Shown: positions 27,628 to 39,600, counted from the stretch's first letter. The stretch: DNA of 64,000 bases from Blautia sp. (GCA_026169535.1 JAPFCU010000079.1:1-64000); one strand, 5' to 3'. The notes: generated by a model from the letters alone, not told the origin. Translations and numbers: made by a program.

Positions 27628-28680
27628 ATGAAATATGGAAAAATAAAGATTGAAAACGGAAATCTGGTGTTTACCAGACATATGATGACAAACCATCTTC
27701 CATGCAGAGACATTCTGTGGGTATATAAAAGACAGGAGGGCGTGGAAGGCGGCATCCAGAAACAGATCAGCACCAGTTATCTGGTAGTTGTTACAAGAAG
27801 AAGAAAACGATACAAATTTGATATGTCAGACAGAGAAATCCAGGATTGCATCCAGCTTTTGAAAGCTTTGAATCCGAATATTATTATTGGATTTCCAAAA
27901 GGTGGAAAAATCCATCTTCAAAGTCTGCAAAATACCAGAGACCTGGGAGCTTTAGTTACAGAGGACGGAAGACACATACTGCCGAAACGTCTTCTTCGCA
28001 GCGGGAGCCTTTATCACGTTTCTCTGGCTGACCAGGATGTGCTGACAGAAGAATACCACCTGACAGAAGTAATTGATCTTCGGACAAGATATGAAATTCT
28101 GGAAAAACCGGATATTGTTATAGAAGGAGTGAAATATCATGAGATTCCCATTATAGATGAGGAAACAGCAGGAATTTCTCAGGCTGGAAATCTTATGGAT
28201 ATGATAAATAAATTTGACGGAATTCCAGATGAGTTTTTACACAGGCAGTATCAGAATCTTGTTCGTGACCAGTATTCTGTTAGACAGTATGCACGTTTTA
28301 TGGATGTGATTCTGAATCATGAAGAGGGAGCAATACTCTGGCACTGCAGTGCCGGAAAGGATCGTGCAGGAGTAGGAACAGCAATGCTCCTTTGCGCATT
28401 GGGGGTTCCAAGAAAGACTATTCAGGAAGACTTTATGAAAACAAATCTGTATCTGGAAGAAGACATGCAGCATATGATCCGTTACCTGGAGACAAAAACA
28501 ATTGTAGACAGTCGGATCATGGATAAAGTACGGATCTTATATAAAGTAAAAAGTGAATATCTGGATACGGTTTTTAAAACAATAGAGCAGGATTATGGTT
28601 CTGTGGAGAATTTTATGAAGAAAGCTCTTTATCTGAATCCAAAATCAATTGAAACATTAAAAAATAAATATCTGGTATAA
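27628..28680 (+). CDS. tyrosine-phosphatase-like protein (Y_phosphatase3 family)
   Basis: A 350-residue protein. Residues 1-90 form a PH-like or unknown leader domain. The phosphatase domain begins at NTRDLGALVTEDGR (about 105). It holds the P-loop HCSAGKDRAG (C-x5-R, catalytic Cys about residue 239) and a general-acid region near IPIIDE. Such proteins dephosphorylate phosphotyrosine, phosphoserine or phosphoinositides. The ATG at 27628 follows GTGGAGG. Confidence 0.85.
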   Translation: MKYGKIKIENGNLVFTRHMMTNHLPCRDILWVYKRQEGVEGGIQKQISTSYLVVVTRRRKRYKFDMSDREIQDCIQLLKALNPNIIIGFPKGGKIHLQSLQNTRDLGALVTEDGRHILPKRLLRSGSLYHVSLADQDVLTEEYHLTEVIDLRTRYEILEKPDIVIEGVKYHEIPIIDEETAGISQAGNLMDMINKFDGIPDEFLHRQYQNLVRDQYSVRQYARFMDVILNHEEGAILWHCSAGKDRAGVGTAMLLCALGVPRKTIQEDFMKTNLYLEEDMQHMIRYLETKTIVDSRIMDKVRILYKVKSEYLDTVFKTIEQDYGSVENFMKKALYLNPKSIETLKNKYLV

Positions 28681-28696
28681 ATTGTAAAAAAATTCA

Positions 28697-28724
28697 TTGA
28701 CAAATGGACGATTATAGCTATAAT
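28697..28724 (+). promoter_or_regulatory. promoter of ilvN-ilvC
   Basis: TTGACA - 16 bp - TATAAT, starting 94 bp upstream of ilvN. The short leader shows no T-box or leader-peptide attenuator. Confidence 0.85.
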
Positions 28725-28790
28725 TATATTCATGTATAGTTTTTATGAGTTAAAAATTTACAAGATTAAAGTGGTGAAAGCAGGTGTGAT

Positions 28791-29288
28791 ATGCAAAAGA
28801 GAATTTTGTCCCTGTTAGTAGATAATACCGCAGGTGTATTAAGCCGTATTTCAGGGCTGTTCAGTCGAAGAGGGTATAATATTGACAGTCTTTCAGTTGG
28901 TGTTACTGCAGATGAACGTTATTCCAGAATGACCGTTGTATGCAGCGGAGATGAACTGATTCTGGAACAGATCACAAAACAGTTGGCCAAGCTGGTAGAT
29001 GTAAGAGATATTAAGGTCTTGGAGCCGGATAACAGTGTAAGTCGTGAGCTGGTACTGGTGAAGGTAGCGGCAAAACCGGAACAGAGAGAAGCAATTATCT
29101 CTATTGCAAATATTTTTCGTGCAAATGTTATTGACGTAGCAAAGGAATCGCTTGTGATCGAGCTGACAGGAAGCAAAAGCAAACTTGGAGCATTTGTAAA
29201 GCTTTTGGAGGATTATGAAATTCTTGAGCTTGCAAGAACAGGTATCACAGGTTTGTCCAGAGGTGCAGCAGATATAACTTTCCTTTAA
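28791..29288 (+). CDS. ilvN: acetolactate synthase small (regulatory) subunit
   Basis: 165 residues. The N-terminal ACT domain starts RILSLLVDNTAGVLSRISGLFSRRGYNIDSL, where valine binds for feedback inhibition. A second ACT-like half follows (about 80-160). It activates the large subunit that makes 2-acetolactate for valine and leucine. The large subunit gene is not adjacent. ilvC follows at once. Confidence 0.94.
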   Translation: MQKRILSLLVDNTAGVLSRISGLFSRRGYNIDSLSVGVTADERYSRMTVVCSGDELILEQITKQLAKLVDVRDIKVLEPDNSVSRELVLVKVAAKPEQREAIISIANIFRANVIDVAKESLVIELTGSKSKLGAFVKLLEDYEILELARTGITGLSRGAADITFL

Positions 29289-29354
29289 TCGACACAGATT
29301 GCTGAGGGGAATTCCCTTAACGATATATTATGAAAAAATTTATAAAAAGCTTAG

Positions 29355-30386
<1,032 letters not shown>

Positions 30387-30393
30387 AAAAAAT

Positions 30394-30424
30394 AAAACCC
30401 TCTGTCACTTGGCAGAGGGTTTTT
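30394..30424 (+). terminator. terminator after ilvC
   Basis: AAAACCCTCTG pairs with CAGAGGGTTTT around TCACTTGG. The A and T flanks let it work for both strands, including the convergent LysR gene. Confidence 0.92.
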
Positions 30425-30450
30425 GTCAGGAAATGGCGTTAAAATAATTT

Positions 30451-31329
30451 CTAATCGTTTGTGAAAAAATATCGAAGAAGAGGAAAATCTTCTTCTTTTT
30501 TTCTGCATACAAATCCAATTTCTCTTTCAGGGAAAGTAAACCCCATGGGAACTTCTGAGAGACTTCCTTTTTCTAATTCTTTTTCCACGAATTGACGGAC
30601 AACGCCGGCAATTCCAAGACCTGTTTCTGCAAACTGGATAAGGAGATCCATGGTGCTGACTTCCAGTATGTGAACCGGCTCCATGTTATGCTCTCTTAAT
30701 CTGGAATTTATGGTCTGTCGGGAAATATTTTCTTCGCCAAGCATCATAAATACCGCATTATGAGATAGTGGTTCATCAGGATAAAGCTGCTGCTGGGCAG
30801 AGAGATATTGTGTGGCAGCTACAAAAGTATCATTCACTTTCATGATCGGTCGAAAGCAGCATCCATGGAGATTTCGTGGCTTCCCGATGAGACCCACATC
30901 AATTTTTTCCTCTTCCAGAAGGCGCAGGGTCTGGTAGGTATCCTGGCAGGAAATACTGATCCGTACCTGTGGATAAGCAGAGATGTAGGGCTTTAAATAG
31001 GACAGAAGTACATAGCGGCAGAGTGTTGTACTGGTACCCAGTCTCAGGTGAGGTATTTTTCGGGAACGGTTATGAATGATGGAATTTTCTCCTTCTGCAA
31101 CAAGCTCAAAAGCTGCTTTGATCTTGTCAAAGAGGAGTCTTCCGTCGGCGGTCAGAAAAACACCTCTGGAACTTCTTTTAAAAAGCTGAGTGTCAAGATT
31201 TGTTTCAAGTTTTTGTATTGCGCGGCTGACTGCAGGCTGGCTGATATACAGCTCTTTGGCTGCAAGAGAAATATTTCCGGTTTTTCCGACAATATAAAAA
31301 ATATGGTACAGAGATAGATTTTCTTTCAA
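30451..31329 (-). CDS. LysR-family transcriptional regulator, probable leuCD activator
   Basis: 292 residues. The N-terminal winged helix-turn-helix (about 1-65) has the LysR pattern AAKELYISQPAVSRAIQKLE. The C-terminal co-inducer domain is of the CysB type. It is transcribed away from leuC with a 136-bp shared control region, the usual layout for a LysR protein that activates its neighbour. The co-inducer may be a leucine-pathway intermediate such as isopropylmalate (inference). Confidence 0.88.
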   Translation of the reverse strand: MKENLSLYHIFYIVGKTGNISLAAKELYISQPAVSRAIQKLETNLDTQLFKRSSRGVFLTADGRLLFDKIKAAFELVAEGENSIIHNRSRKIPHLRLGTSTTLCRYVLLSYLKPYISAYPQVRISISCQDTYQTLRLLEEEKIDVGLIGKPRNLHGCCFRPIMKVNDTFVAATQYLSAQQQLYPDEPLSHNAVFMMLGEENISRQTINSRLREHNMEPVHILEVSTMDLLIQFAETGLGIAGVVRQFVEKELEKGSLSEVPMGFTFPEREIGFVCRKKEEDFPLLRYFFTND

Positions 31330-31465
31330 ATTGGTTCTCCTTTATATTATAACTTATATGCATAATAAATATGAATAACATATATTTGTATTATAACAGT
31401 GCCTGTGCTAAAATAACAATATAAAAAAGAAATTAATAAGAAAAACAGATGCGGAGGAAAAAACC
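31330..31465 (+). promoter_or_regulatory. divergent LysR / leuC control region
   Basis: The 136-bp spacer is very A/T rich and contains interrupted dyads around ACTTATATGCATAATAAATATG and ATAACATATATTTGTATTATAAC. These fit the T-N11-A LysR box pattern and -10-like hexamers on both strands. I could not single out one promoter. Confidence 0.45.
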
Positions 31466-32734
31466 ATGGGAATGACAATGACACAGAAAATTCTGGCTGC
31501 ACATGCCGGTTTAGATCATGTGGAAGCAGGTCAGCTGATCGAGGCGGATCTGGATCTGGTCCTTGGAAATGATATTACATCTCCGGTGGCAATCCATGAA
31601 ATGGATAAAATGAAAGTAAACTCTGTATTCGACAAAGAAAAGATTGCTCTTGTCATGGATCATTTTATACCTAATAAAGATATTAAATCCGCAGAGCACT
31701 GCAAGTGTGTACGTGAATTTGCATGCCATCATGATATCACAAATTACTTTGATGTAGGAGAAATGGGAATTGAACATGCACTCCTGCCTGAGAAAGGATT
31801 GACAGTGGCAGGTGATGTGATCATAGGTGCAGATTCTCATACCTGTACCTATGGGGCTCTTGGAGCTTTTTCTACCGGAATAGGAAGTACAGATATGGCA
31901 GCGGGAATGGTAACAGGAAAAGCCTGGTTTAAGGTTCCGGCTGCTATCAGATTTCATATTACCGGGAAACCAAAAAAATGGGTCAGCGGCAAAGATGTGA
32001 TCCTGCATATCATAGGAATGATCGGTGTGGATGGAGCCCTTTATAAATCAATGGAATTTGTAGGAGATGGAATCAGATATCTTTCTATGGATGATCGTTT
32101 TACTATTGCCAATATGGCCATTGAAGCTGGTGGGAAAAATGGAATCTTTCCGGTAGATGAGCAGACGGAAGCGTATATGAAAGCACATTCCAGACGACCT
32201 TATAGGGTTTATGATGCGGATGAAGATGCAGTCTATGATGCGGAATATACCATTGATCTCAGTACTTTAGAACCAACCATTGCGTTTCCTCATCTTCCGG
32301 AAAATACAAAGACGATTTCGGAAATCAGTGGAGATGTGGTGATCGATCAGGTCGTGATAGGTTCTTGTACAAATGGAAGAATTGACGATCTTAGGACAGC
32401 AGCAGAGATACTTAAAGGACATAAAGTAAAAAAAGGTGTTCGCTGTATTGTGATTCCGGCTACACAGGGAATTTATCTTCAGGCTATGGAGGAAGGTCTT
32501 CTTAAAACTTTTATTGAGGCAGGTGCCGTTATCAGCACCCCTACCTGCGGGCCTTGCCTGGGTGGTTATATGGGTATTCTTGCAGCGGGGGAAAGATGTA
32601 TTTCAACAACGAACAGAAACTTTGTGGGGCGTATGGGACATGTAGATTCAGAGGTTTATCTGGCAAGTCCTGCAGTGGCTGCTGCCAGTGCGGTAACAGG
32701 CAGGATTTCTGCACCGGAAGAACTGGGCTTATAA
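31466..32734 (+). CDS. leuC: 3-isopropylmalate dehydratase large subunit
   Basis: A 422-residue aconitase-fold protein of the shorter bacterial/archaeal (HacA-like) type. The 4Fe-4S cysteines are in VIGSCTNGR (about 302) and [10 protein letters not shown] (about 360-366). Near the end NRNFVGRMG is conserved. It isomerises 2-isopropylmalate to 3-isopropylmalate in leucine synthesis together with the LeuD protein encoded 12 bp downstream. Confidence 0.94.
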   Translation: MGMTMTQKILAAHAGLDHVEAGQLIEADLDLVLGNDITSPVAIHEMDKMKVNSVFDKEKIALVMDHFIPNKDIKSAEHCKCVREFACHHDITNYFDVGEMGIEHALLPEKGLTVAGDVIIGADSHTCTYGALGAFSTGIGSTDMAAGMVTGKAWFKVPAAIRFHITGKPKKWVSGKDVILHIIGMIGVDGALYKSMEFVGDGIRYLSMDDRFTIANMAIEAGGKNGIFPVDEQTEAYMKAHSRRPYRVYDADEDAVYDAEYTIDLSTLEPTIAFPHLPENTKTISEISGDVVIDQVVIGSCTNGRIDDLRTAAEILKGHKVKKGVRCIVIPATQGIYLQAMEEGLLKTFIEAGAVISTPTCGPCLGGYMGILAAGERCISTTNRNFVGRMGHVDSEVYLASPAVAAASAVTGRISAPEELGL

Positions 32735-32746
32735 GGAGGAAAGAAG

Positions 32747-33235
32747 ATGCAGGCAAAAGGCAGTGTATTTAAATATGGAGACAATGTAGATACAGATGTG
32801 ATTATTCCTGCCCGTTATCTGAATTCCTCAGATCCGGCAGAACTGGCGATTCATTGTATGGAAGATATTGACAAAGACTTTGTGAATAATGTAAAAAAAG
32901 GTGATATTATTGTAGCGGATAAAAATTTTGGATGCGGCTCGTCCAGAGAACATGCTCCTATTGCCATAAAAGCGGCAGGAGTGAGCTGTGTTATCGCGGA
33001 AACTTTTGCAAGGATTTTTTACAGAAATGCGATCAATATCGGGCTTCCTATCATTGAATGTCCTGAGGCCAGCAAGGGAATCCAGGCCGGGGATGAGGTC
33101 GAGGTGGATTTTGATTCCGGTATGATCTATGATCGTACCAGAGGAACAGAATATAAGGGTCAGGCTTTCCCGGAATTTATGCAGAAGATCATCCGGGCAG
33201 GAGGACTTGTAAATTATATAAATGAAAAGAACTGA
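32747..33235 (+). CDS. leuD: 3-isopropylmalate dehydratase small subunit
   Basis: A 162-residue swivel-domain subunit. Motifs are [14 protein letters not shown] (about 9-22), [10 protein letters not shown] (about 61-70) and [17 protein letters not shown]. Its length fits the short LeuD type that pairs with 420-residue LeuC proteins. The downstream leuB gene is not present, because a terminator follows. Confidence 0.95.
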   Translation: MQAKGSVFKYGDNVDTDVIIPARYLNSSDPAELAIHCMEDIDKDFVNNVKKGDIIVADKNFGCGSSREHAPIAIKAAGVSCVIAETFARIFYRNAINIGLPIIECPEASKGIQAGDEVEVDFDSGMIYDRTRGTEYKGQAFPEFMQKIIRAGGLVNYINEKN

Positions 33236-33250
33236 ATAAGTAAAAGAACG

Positions 33251-33289
33251 GCTGTCAGTCCTAAAGGGACTGGCAGCTTATTATTTTGT
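33251..33289 (+). terminator. terminator after leuD
   Basis: GCTGTCAGTCC pairs with GGGACTGGCAGC (one mismatch) around TAAA, followed by TTATTATTTT. Confidence 0.88.
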
Positions 33290-33325
33290 CGTATTCTGAG
33301 GGTATAATTTGACGAACGAAATTCG

Positions 33326-33354
33326 TTGACTTTTATGCATTTTAGAACTAGAAT
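33326..33354 (+). promoter_or_regulatory. promoter upstream of the sipW operon
   Basis: TTGACT - 17 bp - TAGAAT lies about 400 bp upstream of sipW. Confidence 0.6.
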
Positions 33355-33359
33355 TAAAT

Positions 33360-33755
33360 TATCTTAACAAGCAGGTATATCCACCTGCAGCCACCTTCTT
33401 CAGAAGGCATATCGGGGAATTTTCCATATATAAAAAGTAAGAAAGTCGTTCAGACATCAAAAATGATTATCTGGATATATAAGCCATGTTGTTTTTTGGG
33501 AGGTTAAAGAAGTCTGACTTCTTTGGTCTTATATAAAAGAATACGCCGCTTTCTATCCTCTGACAGCGAGTCTTTAGAGTAGAGATGCTCTTCTTTTTAT
33601 CTTATTAAAAGTTATCAATCAAAAGTAAATTCAATTATTCAGGTCTGTTATATCCTGTTATGAGGGAAAGCGAGCGTGATCTATGAGAAATTGTATGCGG
33701 GGGAGAGCCCCGCCAGAAAAAATCAAACAATCAATATTTGAAAGAGGATGGATAA
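33360..33755 (+). ncRNA. long structured leader of the sipW operon, or a separate small RNA
   Basis: No gene is visible in this 396-bp stretch. From the promoter at 33326, several hairpins follow: GCAGGT/ACCTGC (about 33370-33387), CCTTCT/AGAAGG, AAAGAAGTC/GACTTCTTT (about 33505-33523) and AGAG/CTCT (about 33575) followed by TTCTTTTT, which looks like an early terminator. A strong GCGGGG/CCCCGC hairpin lies about 40 bp before sipW. It could be an attenuated leader or a terminated small RNA of about 240 nt. It matches no riboswitch I recognise. Confidence 0.4.
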
Positions 33756-34235
33756 ATGAAAAAGGGCAGGTATGATTCAAAGACAATGCTGATAGTAATG
33801 GCACTGATATTATTTGCAATTTTTGCTTTGACAAGGAGATTTTCTGTAAATGCGGTTTTGTCAGGTTCTATGGAGCCTGCTTTAAAAACCGGCGGAATTG
33901 TGATTTCTGACACAAAGAAACGAAAACCGGATACAGGAGATATCATTACCTATCAGCTGGGTGATATGAGTATTACACACAGAGTGATAGGAAAAAGAAA
34001 TTGCAGATACATAACAAAAGGGGATGCAAATGACAGAAAAGATCCTGTTATGGTAAAACCGGAACAGATTACCGGTACCGTTGTTGTGGATATTCCTTTT
34101 TTAGGATATGTGGCTGTGTTTCTTCGACAGAAGTCAGTATTTTGTCTGCTTGCACTTATGCTTATCCAGGAACTTATTTTAATTGGCATTCACTGGAAAG
34201 GAGAGCGCAGAAATAACTGTGCGAAAAAAATATGA
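33756..34235 (+). CDS. sipW: SipW-type (ER-type) signal peptidase I
   Basis: 159 residues. The N-terminal membrane helix covers about residues 11-26. The catalytic Ser lies in SGSMEP (about 37-42). The second box has His (SITHRVIG, about 70), where typical bacterial signal peptidases use Lys. This Ser/His version is the SipW or ER type. A second membrane helix is near 128-145. It would process the TasA-like precursors encoded directly downstream. The next gene overlaps its end by 4 bp. Confidence 0.9.
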   Translation: MKKGRYDSKTMLIVMALILFAIFALTRRFSVNAVLSGSMEPALKTGGIVISDTKKRKPDTGDIITYQLGDMSITHRVIGKRNCRYITKGDANDRKDPVMVKPEQITGTVVVDIPFLGYVAVFLRQKSVFCLLALMLIQELILIGIHWKGERRNNCAKKI

Positions 34236-34882
34236 AAAAAATAAAATCAAATATGAAAAAAGCGGTTATTTTAGCTGGAGCAATCTGTCTTGCAACAATT
34301 GGAGGGATATCTGCGTATTTAACAGACTATGATAAAACGGTGAATCAGTTCACAGTAGGAAAGGTAGATATTCAATTAGAAGAGCCGGGCTGGAAGCCGG
34401 AGGAACATACGAAAATAGAGCCGGGAAAGGATATTCAGAAAGATCCTCAAATTAAAAATACAGGTGTCAATGATGCCTTTGTATATCTGGAAGTAACCGT
34501 TCCTATGGCAGATGTGATCGCCGCAGATCAGGAAGGAAACCGTCTAGAACAAAAAGTACAGGAACTGTTTTCTTTTTCTGCAAAAAACAGCTGGACTAAA
34601 CTGGAAACAAAGAGAAAAGCAGATAATGTTGTATATGTTTATTCATATAACAATATTTTGAAACCAGAAGAAACGACGGAGCCTCTTTTTGATACTATTA
34701 AATTTCTGAATATTATTGAAGGTCAGCTGGATACACAGCAGCTGGATATGCCGGTTAGAGCATATGCGATTCAGACTTCCTATACGGGAGGGGATAAGGG
34801 AACAATTCCGGAACAGGCAAAAGCGGCATATGAAAAATATGTAAACCAGAATAGAGGGCAGGAAGGCCAGGTGACAGAATGA
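34232..34882 (+). CDS. SipW-dependent secreted protein, TasA/camelysin-like
   Basis: 216 residues. The signal peptide (about 1-28) ends in the SipW-type GGISAYLTDYDKTVNQF pattern. The mature start with AYLTD is shared by TasA, camelysin and related proteins. The mature region contains VGKVDIQLEEPGW and the DPQIKNTGVNDAFVYLEV beta strands of the TasA fold, which can assemble into extracellular fibres. It overlaps sipW by 4 bp, so expression is coupled. Confidence 0.85.
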   Translation: MKKIKSNMKKAVILAGAICLATIGGISAYLTDYDKTVNQFTVGKVDIQLEEPGWKPEEHTKIEPGKDIQKDPQIKNTGVNDAFVYLEVTVPMADVIAADQEGNRLEQKVQELFSFSAKNSWTKLETKRKADNVVYVYSYNNILKPEETTEPLFDTIKFLNIIEGQLDTQQLDMPVRAYAIQTSYTGGDKGTIPEQAKAAYEKYVNQNRGQEGQVTE

Positions 34883-34915
34883 CCAATATCTGGATAAGAA
34901 AAAAGGGGACACGAA

Positions 34916-35473
34916 ATGAAAAAAAGAAGGAAAGCAATCGTATGCCTGACCGCTTTAACAATGGCTTTAGTGGGAATTGGAGGAACTGCAGCATATCTGA
35001 CTTCTTTTGACAGCAAAGATAATATTGTGGCAGCCGGAAACAACACGACAGAAATAGAGGAAGAGTTTCCGGATCCGACGCCCACACCAGTAGAAAGCAA
35101 CCCGGAGTTTACAAAAAAAGTGTGGGTCTCTAATTATTCTCCAGGTGAGGATGGATTTAACGTGGACTGTTATGTGAGACTTTCCCTTGGCTATTCCAAT
35201 CATGATATTGGTAAAGCTGTTGTTTTGAAAAATTTGGATCGTATTAACTGGATCTTGAAAGAAGACGGATATTATTATTATCGTTATCCTCTGAAAGAAG
35301 GACAATCTACAACACCTCTGTTTACAGGATTTTATATTGATTTTTCCAGAATGGATAAGACATATCTGAATCAGATAGCGGAATTCAGAATCCAGGTTTA
35401 TGAAGAGTCTGTGCAGGCTGAAGGATTTTCTGATTATCTGAGTGCCTGGAAATATTATCAGGAGCAGATTTGA
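34916..35473 (+). CDS. SipW-dependent secreted protein 2
   Basis: 185 residues. The signal peptide (about 1-27) ends GGTAAYLTSFDSKDN, the same AYLT motif as its neighbour. A Pro-rich spacer (PDPTPTPVESNPE) follows, then a beta-rich domain with tyrosine-rich strands (DGYYYYRYP). It is probably a minor fibre subunit or an assembly partner of the TasA-like protein. No known named family is certain. Confidence 0.75.
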   Translation: MKKRRKAIVCLTALTMALVGIGGTAAYLTSFDSKDNIVAAGNNTTEIEEEFPDPTPTPVESNPEFTKKVWVSNYSPGEDGFNVDCYVRLSLGYSNHDIGKAVVLKNLDRINWILKEDGYYYYRYPLKEGQSTTPLFTGFYIDFSRMDKTYLNQIAEFRIQVYEESVQAEGFSDYLSAWKYYQEQI

Positions 35474-35488
35474 AAGGAGTTGAGGCAG

Positions 35489-36694
35489 ATGAAGAAACTG
35501 GCAAAATTTGCAGCAGCTGCGGCGGCAATGGTATTTCTGGGATTGACAGGTGCGTATGGGTATTTTTCGGACAGCCTGACAGTAACAAATCATATTGCTC
35601 TTGGTGATGTGAATATTGGATTGAAAGAATATCAGAAAAAGGGAAGTACAGAGGTGTTGTATACAAATCCGAAAACTGTGATACCCGGAGAAACGATTTC
35701 TAAGATACCGCGTATCACAAATTTGGCAAAGCCTTGCTGGGTAAGAGCAAGGATCACTTATAAAAATGATCGAAATAATGTAGAGGGATTCCAGGATGAA
35801 ATGATTTTGGGAATGACTGAGGACTGGGTAAAACGTGGGGAATATTATTACTTTACCAGGATATTAAAAAGAAAAGAGTCTGCTGATCTGTTCCAGAAAG
35901 TGACGGTGCCGGCTGTGTGGGGAAAAGAACATTCAGGACAGAAACTGGGAATTGTGATACAGGCAGAAGCAATCCAGGCGGCAAATTTTGTTCCGGATTT
36001 TTCTGGAATGTCTCCGTGGGGAAATCAAAAAATACAGCGTTGTGTGCATGAAGAAGACGGAGCCGCAGCATGCAGAGGCGAGAAGATGGATCTTTCTGTA
36101 GAATTTAAAGGAGAAGCACATAAACTTGTTTCTGTTCCTGGAGATTTTTTTGTTAATCTTGGAACCGCCATGCCTGGAGACCATTTTGAAGATGTGGTAG
36201 ATGTTTCGAATACAACAGAGAAAGAGGCGGAATTATTTTTTCATACGGCAGTGAAAGGACAGGACAGCAGTCAGCTGGAACTGCTGAAAGGAATCCAGCT
36301 TATGATTTTTATGAATGATAAAAAACTGTACAAGGGAACTCTGGATTCTCCTGGACTGGAAAAAGAACATTCTCTTGGAAGCTTTCAGCCGGGTCAGAAT
36401 GGAAAGCTGAGATTTATACTTAAGGTACCATCTGAATGGGACAATTCTTATGCTTTGAGAAAGGCAGACGTCCAATGGATCTTTACTGTAAATGAAGAGG
36501 AACCGGAAGTGCCGGGAAGAACTCCGCAGGGAGGAGGACATGAACCTGAGAGACCTGCCAGTAGAAGATCCCCTGTAAAAACATCAGATGGTTTTGATCC
36601 GGAGACGGCAGTTCTTGTTTTCTTCTGTTCTGGTGTGGCGGCTCTTATTGGTCTGGCATATCTGATATGCAGGAAAGGAGGGCGGAAGGAGTGA
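35489..36694 (+). CDS. SipW-dependent surface protein 3 with C-terminal membrane anchor
   Basis: 401 residues. The signal peptide ends LTGAYGYFSDSLTV, again SipW-like. Two TasA-type beta domains follow (about 30-180 and 195-330). After a linker rich in Pro, Gly and Arg there is PVKTSD, then a hydrophobic helix (TAVLVFFCSGVAALIGLAYL) and a basic tail, a degenerate sortase-type cell wall sorting signal. It could anchor the fibre base to the cell. I chose ATG 35489 after AAAGGAG. Confidence 0.78.
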   Translation: MKKLAKFAAAAAAMVFLGLTGAYGYFSDSLTVTNHIALGDVNIGLKEYQKKGSTEVLYTNPKTVIPGETISKIPRITNLAKPCWVRARITYKNDRNNVEGFQDEMILGMTEDWVKRGEYYYFTRILKRKESADLFQKVTVPAVWGKEHSGQKLGIVIQAEAIQAANFVPDFSGMSPWGNQKIQRCVHEEDGAAACRGEKMDLSVEFKGEAHKLVSVPGDFFVNLGTAMPGDHFEDVVDVSNTTEKEAELFFHTAVKGQDSSQLELLKGIQLMIFMNDKKLYKGTLDSPGLEKEHSLGSFQPGQNGKLRFILKVPSEWDNSYALRKADVQWIFTVNEEEPEVPGRTPQGGGHEPERPASRRSPVKTSDGFDPETAVLVFFCSGVAALIGLAYLICRKGGRKE

Positions 36695-39600
36695 AAAAAA
36701 CAATAGTCAGCTTGCTGCTTGCAGCAGTATTGAGCCTTTCGGCACCTGGTGGGGGACAAATGGAAAGACAGAATCTGGAAGACGGTACAGAAAACTTTGC
36801 AGAAAACGATACGGAAGATATTTTGGAAGAGGATATCTTTGTAGACGAAGAGGAAAATTTGGATTCGGAGGATGCTCCTGATGCAGAAAATGAGACAGGA
36901 TCTTCAGAGGATTCTTCTCTGCAGGAAGATCTTTCTCATAATGAGATATCAGATACCATGGAAGATCAGGAAGAAACAGAAATATTGGAGGAATTTACCG
37001 GTACTTTTTTGACAGAGGACAATGCACAGTTTTTGTCAGGAGAAACTCCTGAGGAGGAACAGATGATAGAGGAGATTGAAGAAGGACGAGTGATAGGCTT
37101 TGCTCCGGCTTCTCTTTCAGCTGTTGGAGAAGAAGAACTGGAATCTGCAGGATATGCGGAGGGAAAAGCATCTGCAGCTCCGTTGAAGCCAGGGCGGTAT
37201 CGTCTGATCTCTACATCAGTAATCGCAAATTGTGATGAGGTATGGACATCCAGTTCTGCTATACATGCCAGGGTAAGGTACATAGAATATGTGGATTCAG
37301 ATGGAAATATAAAAAGAGCTCCTTTATATTGCTTAAAGGCGTCAAAGATGGGAATCGACAATACTGGAGATGCGGGAATCGATCTGAAACCAGAAGCCGT
37401 TCGCTTTTTTTCCAATTCAACTATAAAGAAAATATTATATTTTGGTTATGGAGGACCTGGCGATATCTGTGACGATTATGATCCAAGCTGTTCACACGTA
37501 AACTGGTCAAAATGGCAGAACAGATATGTATTTACACATCAGGCATTATCCAAGGTATATGCCAATGATGTAAATGGAGCTACACAGTCTCAGATCGAAC
37601 ATGTAGGTCTGGTACGTTTTATAAACAAGATCAAAGGTCTGACAATTCCTAATAGAAGCGCAGTAAAGATTCGGGCTATGGATAAAAGCGGAAATATGGT
37701 AACTGCAAATCCACTAAATATCAATATGATCCTTTACAGAAGCAGACCGTTTTCCGGCTTTAGCTGGTTGGAACCAGAGTTTGAAAAAGGGTTCCAGATT
37801 TCTCCCTTATGCTCTGTTGTTGATCAGGGGGGGACAGGAAATGGAATGACAGTCTGGAGAGGAACCAGTGATGCATGGCAGCTGGCATACTGGACCAGTG
37901 AAGCGGAGGCGAAAAAAAATCCGGAAAGACCTGTTGTTTTGAAAAAAGGAAACCGTGTGCAGTTAAAAAACGGATATTGTTTTCGTGTGGTTTACCCCAA
38001 AAAGGTTTCAGGTGTCAAATATTTTTCCTGGAAAATGCTGCTTCGGCCGGTTAAATATATTCTGGTAGACGGATCCGTTCAGACTGGAATGGATATTCAG
38101 GATTTTGGTGCATGCGTGTATCAGGGAGACAGAGGACTTCTGAAATTAAATCTTGTCTTTCAGCCAATGGGAACCATTGTTGTGAAAAAGACCTGTTCAC
38201 AGACAGGACATCCGGTAAAAGGTGCGGTATATTCTTTGTATGCAGCGCAGGATTTGTACAGCGGGGGAATACTGATGAACAAAAAAGATACAGTAGTTGC
38301 TGAAGAAATGACAAATGAAAACGGACAGATTATTTTTAATGATCTGATACCGGGAAATTATTATATTAAAGAAAAAACAGCAGCGCCAGGATATCTGATA
38401 TCATCAGAAGCTGTTCCATGTACAGTATCCGCGGGAAAAACAATACCTGTTTATGTGACAAATGACCCTGATATACAAGGTTCGGTATCTGTAGAGAAAG
38501 TGGCGGAGGGAACAGATATCCATTTGTCAGATGCAGAATTCACACTTTTTACATGGAATAAAACATCCGGAAGATATGAAAATGGGCGTCGGCTGACTTA
38601 TCAAGCAAATCAGAGAAGATATATGGCTGACGGTCTGATCTACAGTGAAAATAATCAGGGAAAATATAAGATCATAGAAACAAAGAACCCTGCTGGATAT
38701 ACCGGAAGCTGGAGTCAGGAGTTTGTACTAACAGAAAACGGGACAAATCGCAGTTTCTTTTATCGTGTAGAGAATACACCAGTAAAGGAACAAAGAGTAG
38801 AAATACGCAAGCTGGATTCTGCGACGGGAAGTTTTTTGCAGGGAGCGGAATTTCAGATTTATGAATGGGATCAGACGATATACGGCTATTGTTCAGAAGG
38901 AAAAATTCTGGAATATGATGCAGATTCAAGAGCGTATAGAAGTGAAAAGCTGCAGATTACAGATGATAACCTTGGAAAATATAAAATTATGGAAACAAAA
39001 AACCCTGAAGGTTATCAAGGGAGCTGGAGTCAGGAAATAAGACTTTCCGATTCGAATGTACAGCTGCAGTTTTATGTAAAAAATGATCCCATACCGGGAA
39101 AATATGGATCTGTTTATATCAGAAAAAAGGATTCTATAACAGGAGAAGTTCTTTCAGGAGCAGAATTCAAAGCATATGCATGGAGTAAAGTAAAAGGAAC
39201 CTATGCAGAAATGGCAGAACCACAAGATTTTATTTTTCATCGTGACAGAAATCTTTACATTTGCTCGGATCTGGAGATTACAGAGGATAACGAAGGCAGA
39301 TTTTTAATAAAAGAGATGAAAGCTCCGGATGGGTATCACGGAAACTGGGAAAAGGAAATCATTCTTGAAAGAGATGGTCAGATTCTGGAATTAGAAGCAG
39401 TAAATAAACCAGAACAACTTCCATTTGGTCAGATCACAGTGATAAAAAAGATTAAAGAAGAAGAGATTATCTGGGCGCATGGAAATCCTGCTTTTTCTTT
39501 TGTGATAACAGGGAGTGACAGTTATGGAATGCAGAGGAGATATGAAGAGACGATAGTGTATACGCCGGGAGGATATACAAGAGATGGAAATGGGAATGCG

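Noticed and set aside
33360-33755. c-di-GMP (GEMM) riboswitch before sipW
   Set aside because: The conserved GEMM core sequences and tetraloop/receptor are not visible.
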